Below are positions 49,133 through 55,109 of a DNA stretch of 55,109 nt, piece after piece. The notes below the pieces were generated by a model, which worked only from the letters and a program-made list of their open reading frames with translations, was not told the DNA's origin and made no database searches. Source of the stretch: Porphyromonas levii DSM 23370 (GTDB lineage: Bacteria; Bacteroidota; Bacteroidia; Bacteroidales; Porphyromonadaceae); the NCBI RefSeq assembly GCF_000379925.1, contig NZ_KB904305.1, positions 1 through 55,109 of the forward strand, in the 5' to 3' direction. The position numbers were made by a program, and so were the translations under genes. Position 1 is the stretch's first letter. Each line of letters opens with the position of its first letter.

Positions 49133-49606
49133 ATGGGACGTACAATATTTGATGTGATGGATCAGCTTTTTGATGATAACTTCGTAAGACCAGTTGCCAC
49201 AGTAAAGCGCAGTGCTGCACCTATGCTCAACGTTATGGAGAATGAGGATGCGTATACCCTCCAGGTAGCAGCTCCAGGATTTACTAGAGAAGAGGTAGCC
49301 GTAAAGCTAGACGAGGAGGAGGCTCTCGTTATCTCTATTCAGAAGAAGAGCGAGAAGGCGGTTAATGACGAAGCATCAGAGACTCAGTCCGAGAGCAAGG
49401 AAGTGACAAAGGTGGAGGAGAAGCCTACACGTTATCTACGTAGGGAGTTTACACACCAGAGCTTCGCTCAGCGCTTACTACTCCCTGAGGATGCAGATAA
49501 GGAGAATATCTCTGCCAAGATGGAAAATGGAATGCTAGAGGTAGTCATCCCTAAGATCAAGGAAGAGGTTAAGACACCTATAGAGCGCGTAATTACTATT
49601 GGGTAA
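49133..49606 (+). CDS. small heat-shock protein, Hsp20/alpha-crystallin family
   Basis: 157 residues from ATG 49133 (MGRTIFDVMDQLFDDNF); a GTG at 49091 is in frame but less likely. Alpha-crystallin domain: PMLNVMENEDAYTLQVAAPGFTREEVAVKLDEEEALVIS, an unusually long charged insert (KKSEKAVNDEASETQSESKEVTKVEEKP), YLRREFTHQSFAQRLLLPEDADKENISAKMENGMLEVVIPK. ATP-independent holdase. Confidence 0.92.
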   Translation: MGRTIFDVMDQLFDDNFVRPVATVKRSAAPMLNVMENEDAYTLQVAAPGFTREEVAVKLDEEEALVISIQKKSEKAVNDEASETQSESKEVTKVEEKPTRYLRREFTHQSFAQRLLLPEDADKENISAKMENGMLEVVIPKIKEEVKTPIERVITIG

Positions 49607-49654
49607 CAGTAGATGATTAGGTTTGTTGATTAAAGTTGGTTAGTTTGAGTTTGG

Positions 49655-49689
49655 AAGCTACCAAGGTGTATTGAGCATCTTGGTAGCTT
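49655..49689 (+). terminator. terminator of hsp20
   Basis: 11-bp stem AAGCTACCAAG/CTTGGTAGCTT followed by TTTTT. Confidence 0.9.
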
Positions 49690-49746
49690 TTTTAGGTAGA
49701 AAAGGGTAGCTTTGTGGATGCGTCCCTATTGACGTAATATACTTTT

Positions 49747-50442
49747 ATGAGAAAATTTATCTATGCTATTATGGGTCTTTTTATCTCTTTGGCGTCTAGT
49801 GCTCAAGCTTTTTTGCCAACAGACCCTATCGGTACTACCCTTCAGTATGAAGTGACTAAGAGAGATACCGTGACAAACTCTTATTATGTCTTGAAAGGGC
49901 TTAAGAAGTCTCCACAGGGGCTTTGGATGGAGGTAGAAATAGAGGGAAGCCTGAAGGATAAGAAGGGGGAGAGGGTAGTATTGAAGATCCTTCACAAACC
50001 AAACGCTCTTGCCATGGATATTGGGCGGTTGATTACTGATGCTATTGAGATGGACAAAGAAGCGGCAGAGAAACTCCAGGCAAGTGCTAAGGGGGAGTTA
50101 CTTTCGATCCCTCTGCAGAATACAAATGATAAGTTACCTTTGGAAAAGTCTAAAATCTACATCAAGGTATCTCGTATAATAACCGTGAGTATCAATATGG
50201 GATGGAAGGAGAAGGCAATAGTAGGGCGAGAAACGCTAGACCTTCCTATTGGTAAGTACGAAACCTTTGTGATGAAGGGTAGGGTGCATGTAGATTTCGG
50301 TATAGGTATTCTGAGGAAGGGCATAGACATCAACTATACTTTCTGGATAGCCCCTGGGGTAGGCGTAGTGAAGTATGAACGTAAGGCTATGGACTCTAAG
50401 GAGACCTGTCGATTGGTAAAGAAGATACTGCCACAGAGCTAG
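49747..50442 (+). CDS. secreted DUF3108-like protein
   Basis: 231 residues with a signal peptide (MRKFIYAIMGLFISLASSAQA). Beta-rich: IGTTLQYEVTKRDTVTNSYYVLKGL, TLDLPIGKYETFVMKGRVHVDF, YTFWIAPGVGVVKYERKAMDSKETCRLVK. The late W-x-APGVGVVKYE block resembles DUF3108-type periplasmic proteins. Single gene. The 50443-50676 gap after it contains nothing I can identify except a possible promoter box TAGATTTG near 50632. Confidence 0.6.
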   Translation: MRKFIYAIMGLFISLASSAQAFLPTDPIGTTLQYEVTKRDTVTNSYYVLKGLKKSPQGLWMEVEIEGSLKDKKGERVVLKILHKPNALAMDIGRLITDAIEMDKEAAEKLQASAKGELLSIPLQNTNDKLPLEKSKIYIKVSRIITVSINMGWKEKAIVGRETLDLPIGKYETFVMKGRVHVDFGIGILRKGIDINYTFWIAPGVGVVKYERKAMDSKETCRLVKKILPQS

Positions 50443-50676
50443 GTGTTGCCATTTTGTAGCCGTTCGGTTGCTTTCACTGGTATTTAGTGATTATTTCCTT
50501 GTAAGTTAGCTATATTTTGTGTTTCTTTGTGGTAGCTTATTAGGGATATAATTATTCATTTCTCCTTAGACGTGCAGTAAGGGACACTACGGAGGAACAA
50601 CCCAATGGATAGATTACTACTGAGCTAATGGTAGATTTGTGTGAGAATAAGGTCAAAGAAGATATCATAAAAATTT

Positions 50677-52548
50677 ATGAAGCAAATGAAAGAGAAACTA
50701 TTTAGCGAGTTTCCTCCTATTTCCACTGAAGAGTGGATGGAAGTAGTTACTCGTGATCTCAAGGGCGCTCCATTCGAGAAGAAGTTGGTATGGCGTACCA
50801 AGGAGGGTATCGATGTGCAGCCTTTCTATAGGGCTGAGGATATTGAGCAACTCCCAACCAAGGATGTATTGCCAGGTGAGTTCCCATACGTGAGGGGAAC
50901 AAAGGCTGACAACAAGTGGTTGGTACGTCAGGAAATCGCAGTTATTGCAGACCCTCAGAGCATCAATCAGGAGATTAAGAGGCTGATGGATCGTGGAGTG
51001 AATAGCATTGGCTTTCACTTTGAGGACGAATTGGTCAGTGCTGAGACTATCAAGACATTATTGACGGGAGTGGAATTGTCTCTACTCGAGGTAAATTTCT
51101 ATGCTCGCCATCTGCTCTCCGTGCAGCTAATAGAGGCTGTGAAGGAAGGACTACAAGCGATAGGAGCTGACCTTAATGAGGTTCGTGGATCATTCGGATT
51201 CAATCCATTTAGGCATGTACTTGGAAAGGGCGCTCGTTGGGCTGAGTGGCTAGAAACTTCTGTAGCGGTTCTGAAGGCAGCGGAGCCACTAAAGCAGTTT
51301 GCATGCTTCACTTTCCAGAGCTCAGACCTAGTTAATGCTGGTGCTTATATTTATCAGGAGCTAGGTTATGCCCTTGCAGCTGGTGCAGATATGTTGGCTA
51401 AGATAGCAGAGAAGAGCGGTAAGAGTTCCTCTGAAGTAGCTGAGCGGATGCGCTTTGATATGGGTATCGGGTCTAATTACTTCATGGAGATAGCTAAGTT
51501 TAGGGCTATGCGTTGGCTCTGGGCGCTCATCGTAAAGGCAAATGATGCTAATGCGAGTCAGCGAGCTATGAAGGTAGTTGTCAATGCTGAAACTACTTGG
51601 TGGAATAAGTCTATCTACGATGCATACGTGAACCTCCTCCGTACTATGACCGAGAGCATGAGTGCTACTATAGCTGGTGTACACTCAGTCTTGGTACATC
51701 CGTTCGATAAGCATTACAATCCTGCAGGTAGTGACTTTAGTCACCGTATTGCTCGTAATCAGCAGCTTCTCCTGAAGGAGGAGTGCCACTTCGATAAGGT
51801 GGTGGATCCTGCTGGAGGTTCTTACTATATCGAGCACCTTACCGAGGCTATCGCTGAGCAAGCATGGAAGCTCTTCTTAGAGGTAGAGGAGCAAGGTGGA
51901 TTTGCTAAGCTCGCCGATGAAGGTCAGATTCAAGAGGCAGTAAATGCGTCTAACAATGCTCGCCATAAGGCGATTGCTACCCGTCGAGAGAATATACTAG
52001 GTACCAACATCTTCCCTAACTTTACGGAGAAAGCTACTGAGGAAACAAAAAGGGTAGATAATAGCAAGAAGGAGGGCGTAGAGGTAACTGCGCTCGACAA
52101 GCGCCGTGGTGCTTCTGACTTTGAGGAGCTTCGTCTCTCTACCGAGGCTAGTGGTAAGACCCCTAAGGTATTTATGCTTACTATTGGCAACCTCGCTATG
52201 AGGCTAGCGCGCTCACAGTTTAGCTCCAACTTCTTCGCTACTGCAGGCTATCAATTGATTGATAACCTAGGATTTGAGACCGTAGCTGAGGGTGTTGAGG
52301 CAGCAAAGAAAGCCAACGCAGATATCGTAGTCCTCTGTTCAAGCGATGATGAGTATGCGGAGTATGGTCCGCAGGCTTATGAGCTTCTTAAGGGAGAAAT
52401 ACCACTGGTTATCGCAGGTGCTCCAGCATGCATGGAGGAACTACAGGCTAAGGGTATTGAGCACTTTGTCCACGTGAAGGTGAATGTATTGGAGACAATG
52501 CAGAAGTTCAACGAGCTTATGGGTATCAAGCCAAGAAGCGCAAAGTAA
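50677..52548 (+). CDS. mutA: methylmalonyl-CoA mutase small (beta) subunit
   Basis: 623 residues. The TIM-barrel substrate domain ([99 protein letters not shown]) and a C-terminal B12-fold that lacks the D-x-H-x-x-G cobalamin motif, as is normal for the non-catalytic subunit. Thirteen bp upstream of mutB. Works in succinate/propionate interconversion. Confidence 0.96.
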   Translation: MKQMKEKLFSEFPPISTEEWMEVVTRDLKGAPFEKKLVWRTKEGIDVQPFYRAEDIEQLPTKDVLPGEFPYVRGTKADNKWLVRQEIAVIADPQSINQEIKRLMDRGVNSIGFHFEDELVSAETIKTLLTGVELSLLEVNFYARHLLSVQLIEAVKEGLQAIGADLNEVRGSFGFNPFRHVLGKGARWAEWLETSVAVLKAAEPLKQFACFTFQSSDLVNAGAYIYQELGYALAAGADMLAKIAEKSGKSSSEVAERMRFDMGIGSNYFMEIAKFRAMRWLWALIVKANDANASQRAMKVVVNAETTWWNKSIYDAYVNLLRTMTESMSATIAGVHSVLVHPFDKHYNPAGSDFSHRIARNQQLLLKEECHFDKVVDPAGGSYYIEHLTEAIAEQAWKLFLEVEEQGGFAKLADEGQIQEAVNASNNARHKAIATRRENILGTNIFPNFTEKATEETKRVDNSKKEGVEVTALDKRRGASDFEELRLSTEASGKTPKVFMLTIGNLAMRLARSQFSSNFFATAGYQLIDNLGFETVAEGVEAAKKANADIVVLCSSDDEYAEYGPQAYELLKGEIPLVIAGAPACMEELQAKGIEHFVHVKVNVLETMQKFNELMGIKPRSAK

Positions 52549-52561
52549 GAGGAAGGACGAT

Positions 52562-54709
52562 ATGAAACCAACATACAAAGACATTAACATCCTAGAAGGT
52601 GGATGGGCACAGCCTAGTGTGGCTGAGTTTAATAAGCAGAACGGCATCGGATATGACTGGAAGACCCCAGAGCTTATCGATGTAAAGAGTGTATATACAA
52701 AGGAAGATCTTGAAGGCATGGAGCACCTCCAGTACGCAGCTGGTGTGCCACCATATCTACGTGGTCCATATAGTACGATGTACACGATGAGGCCTTGGAC
52801 TATCCGACAGTATGCAGGATTCTCAACCGCCGAGGAGTCCAATGCATTCTATCGTCGTAATCTAGCAAGTGGTCAGAAGGGTCTCTCAGTAGCGTTTGAC
52901 CTCCCAACGCACCGTGGCTATAATGCAGATAACGAGCGCGTAGAGGGTGATGTGGGTAAGGCAGGAGTATCTATTTGTTCTCTCGAGGATATGAAGATAC
53001 TATTTGATGGTATTCCATTGAATAAGATGTCGGTATCCATGACGATGAACGGTGCTGTGCTTCCTATTCTTGCTTTCTATATCGTAGCTGGTCTAGAGCA
53101 GGGCGCAAAGCAAGAGGAAATGGCAGGAACCATTCAGAATGATATCCTAAAGGAGTTCATGGTGCGTAATACGTATATCTACCCACCAGAGTTTTCAATG
53201 CGTATTATCGCAGATATCTTTGAGTACACTTCGCAGAATATGCCGAAGTTCAACTCTATCTCTATCTCAGGTTATCACATGCAAGAGGCAGGTGCTACGG
53301 CAGATATCGAGATGGCATACACTCTTGCCGATGGTATGGAGTACCTCCGTGCTGGTATAAAGGCAGGTATGGATATCGATAAGTTCGCTCCACGTTTGTC
53401 GTTCTTCTGGGCTATTGGTATGAACCACTTCATGGAGATTGCCAAGATGAGAGCCGCACGTATGATTTGGGCAAAGATAACCAAGAGTCTAGGTGCAAAG
53501 AACCCCAAGTCTATGGCACTACGTACACATAGCCAGACCTCTGGTTGGTCACTTACAGAGCAAGACCCATTTAATAATGTAGGTCGTACTTGTATAGAAG
53601 CAATGGGTGCAGCCCTTGGTCATACTCAGTCGCTTCATACCAATGCGCTTGATGAGGCTATTGCACTGCCTACCGATTTCTCTGCTCGTATCGCTCGTAA
53701 TACTCAGATATACATCCAAGAGGAGACCAATGTTACCCGTGAAGTAGATCCATGGGCAGGCTCTTATTACGTTGAGAGCCTTACCAACGAGCTTGTACAC
53801 AAAGCTTGGGAGCATATCCAAGAGATAGAGAATATGGGCGGTATGGCAAAGGCTATTGAGAGCGGACTTCCAAAGCTCCGTATCGAGGAAGCAGCTGCAC
53901 GAACTCAGGCTCGTATTGACTCTAAGAACCAGATTATCGTGGGTGTAAATAAGTATCGCCTCGAAAAGGAGGATCCAATTGATATCCTTGAGGTCGATAA
54001 TACTGCAGTACGTACCCAGCAGATAGATCGCCTAAAGCAGCTTCGCAGTAATCGCGATGAGGCTGCAGTGCAGAAGGCTCTAGCTGCCATCACCGAAGCA
54101 GTACGTACCAAGACTGGCAACCTCCTTGAGCTCGCAGTAGAAGCAGCTAAGGTAAGGGCTTCACTAGGAGAGATTTCAGATGCTTGCGAAGAAGTCGTAG
54201 GGCGTTACAAAGCTATTATTCGTACTATTTCAGGAGTGTATTCATCAGAGACAAGCACTGATCCTAACTTCGCTGAGGCTGTTCGCCTCGTAGAGGAGTT
54301 TGCGAAGAAAGAGGGTCGTCAGCCACGTGTAATGATTGCCAAGATGGGACAGGATGGTCACGATCGTGGTGCGAAGGTAGTTGCCACTGGCTATGCCGAC
54401 GTAGGTTTTGATGTGGATATGGGACCTCTATTCCAAACCCCAGCTGAGGCAGCGCGTGATGCTGTAGAGAACGATGTGAACGTCCTAGGCGTTTCTTCTC
54501 TCGCTGCTGGACACAAGACCCTAGTGCCTCAGGTTATTGCTGAGCTCAAGAAGCTCGGTCGCGAGGATATTATCGTTATTGCTGGAGGTGTCATCCCAGC
54601 TCAGGATTATGACTTCCTCTACAAAGCTGGTGTCGCAGCTATCTTTGGTCCTGGGACATCTGTGTCCAAGGCTGCTATCGAGATCATGAAGATTCTTCTA
54701 GCACAGTAA
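52562..54709 (+). CDS. mutB: methylmalonyl-CoA mutase large (alpha, catalytic) subunit
   Basis: 715 residues from ATG 52562 ([20 protein letters not shown]); the longer frame from 52484 overlaps mutA and has no family residues. Substrate domain with [54 protein letters not shown]; cobalamin domain with [24 protein letters not shown] (D-x-H-x-x-G) and [17 protein letters not shown]. Converts methylmalonyl-CoA and succinyl-CoA reversibly with adenosylcobalamin. Confidence 0.98.
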   Translation: MKPTYKDINILEGGWAQPSVAEFNKQNGIGYDWKTPELIDVKSVYTKEDLEGMEHLQYAAGVPPYLRGPYSTMYTMRPWTIRQYAGFSTAEESNAFYRRNLASGQKGLSVAFDLPTHRGYNADNERVEGDVGKAGVSICSLEDMKILFDGIPLNKMSVSMTMNGAVLPILAFYIVAGLEQGAKQEEMAGTIQNDILKEFMVRNTYIYPPEFSMRIIADIFEYTSQNMPKFNSISISGYHMQEAGATADIEMAYTLADGMEYLRAGIKAGMDIDKFAPRLSFFWAIGMNHFMEIAKMRAARMIWAKITKSLGAKNPKSMALRTHSQTSGWSLTEQDPFNNVGRTCIEAMGAALGHTQSLHTNALDEAIALPTDFSARIARNTQIYIQEETNVTREVDPWAGSYYVESLTNELVHKAWEHIQEIENMGGMAKAIESGLPKLRIEEAAARTQARIDSKNQIIVGVNKYRLEKEDPIDILEVDNTAVRTQQIDRLKQLRSNRDEAAVQKALAAITEAVRTKTGNLLELAVEAAKVRASLGEISDACEEVVGRYKAIIRTISGVYSSETSTDPNFAEAVRLVEEFAKKEGRQPRVMIAKMGQDGHDRGAKVVATGYADVGFDVDMGPLFQTPAEAARDAVENDVNVLGVSSLAAGHKTLVPQVIAELKKLGREDIIVIAGGVIPAQDYDFLYKAGVAAIFGPGTSVSKAAIEIMKILLAQ

Positions 54710-54732
54710 TCTATAGAAGTACAACGAACGAA

Positions 54733-54763
54733 GGGGGATTGCTTCCAACAGAGGCAATCCCCC
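54733..54763 (+). terminator. terminator of the mutA-mutB operon
   Basis: 10-bp perfect stem GGGGGATTGC/GCAATCCCCC, 11-nt loop, followed by TTTATATT. Confidence 0.92.
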
Positions 54764-54815
54764 TTTATATTGTCTGGTGAGGTGTAGTGGTTTTGAGGAA
54801 ATGGGTATCTTTGGG

Positions 54816-55109
54816 CAGGGCAATCGCATTTGAATTATCATAGATAGTTGTATTCGAGTATCTGAGAAGGTTTCATAGTTGCGTTCCTCTTTCTTAGGTT
54901 TTTCATTGGAATTTTTGTTTTCTCTTTTTGCTTTTCGAGGAAGAAGAGAGCTATCTTGTTGATTATATTCCAGTTCTTCGCTTCGTTGTCCTTTCTCTTT
55001 AACGATTGGTCTTCACCGAGAATAACATCAAGACAATAGTGTAAGTTATTCTCTACCGCCCAATGATCTCTAATGAGAGAAAACACCTTTTTAGGGTCAG
55101 TTAGCGATG
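54816..55109 (-). mobile_element. 3' end of an ISAs1-like insertion sequence
   Basis: The left boundary is probably at CAGGGCAATCGCATTTGAA (from 54816), which has the character of an ISAs1-family terminal inverted repeat and sits just outside the transposase stop. The other end is beyond the window, so the boundary is tentative. Confidence 0.5.
54838..55109 (-). CDS. ISAs1-family transposase, C-terminal part
   Basis: The frame is open to the window edge and reads SLTDPKKVFSLIRDHWAVENNLHYCLDVILGEDQSLKRKDNEAKNWNIINKIALFFLEKQ, the conserved C-terminal DDE region (R-x-HW-x-x-E/N-x-L-H-x-x-LDV) of ISAs1/H-repeat transposases. Only about 90 residues are in the window; the N-terminus lies to the right. 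Confidence 0.88.
   Translation of the reverse strand, partial: SLTDPKKVFSLIRDHWAVENNLHYCLDVILGEDQSLKRKDNEAKNWNIINKIALFFLEKQKEKTKIPMKNLRKRNATMKPSQILEYNYL

Noticed and set aside
52484-52561. Upstream in-frame extension of mutB
   Set aside because: Overlaps mutA coding sequence and adds residues unlike the family; ATG 52562 gives the expected start.

Overview
The window looks like a Bacteroidales chromosome, most probably Porphyromonas. Evidence: promoters of the Bacteroidetes type (TTTG about 20 nt upstream of TAnnTTTG), CTnDOT-type tra genes, fimbrillin-like lipoproteins with an OmpA/DUF3575 pair, and mutA-mutB next to rubrerythrin and an anSME-type radical SAM gene. The genus is an inference from gene content.

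About 1-42.97 kb is an integrative conjugative element, or part of one, encoded mainly on the minus strand. From the left it holds MORN-2/YwqK-like repeat protein genes and small accessory genes (1-2263); an AbiEi/AbiEii toxin-antitoxin pair (2437-3758); a traE-F-G-I-J-J-K-L-M-N-O conjugation operon (14327 down to 3997, terminator 3952-3982); another long MORN gene (14457-15893); plus-strand defence cargo, namely an XRE-ImmA plus PIN pair (16152-17728) and a single-chain nuclease/methylase/specificity restriction enzyme (19523-23347); a minus-strand operon ending in a DUF2829 (Tad2-like) gene (17937-19293); surface lipoproteins and a fimbria-like cluster (23682-36453); a TraQ/DUF3872-like gene; two further MORN genes; and a TraP-like primase (41950-42888).

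The main discovery is one repeated promoter/operator element. I find 14 copies with a promoter and one orphan core. Reading on the minus strand, the core TGCCACGATACCCCAC abuts a -33 box CTTT(T/G)AGG, followed at a fixed distance by a -7 box (G/T)A(C/T)CTTTG. I counted 22 nt between the boxes in 13 copies and 21 nt in one, although the spacer sequence itself diverges. Copies lie in front of the tra operon, primase, TraQ-like gene, fimbrial operon, Tad2-like operon and every MORN gene, but not in front of the toxin-antitoxin or restriction cargo. This implies an element-wide transfer regulon with an unidentified regulator. A second link is a shared C-terminal tail (K/R-rich, then G-R-G/S-L) on five proteins of otherwise different make-up plus the primase. 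It could be a common secretion or targeting signal.

About 43.3-54.7 kb is ordinary chromosome on the plus strand: HU-like protein, an anSME-type radical SAM pseudogene, tRNA-Gly(GCC), rubrerythrin, an ECF sigma factor with its membrane partner, small lipoproteins, Hsp20, and the methylmalonyl-CoA mutase operon. The right edge carries the C-terminal end of an ISAs1-type transposase. The element/chromosome junction is probably between 42967 and 43320.
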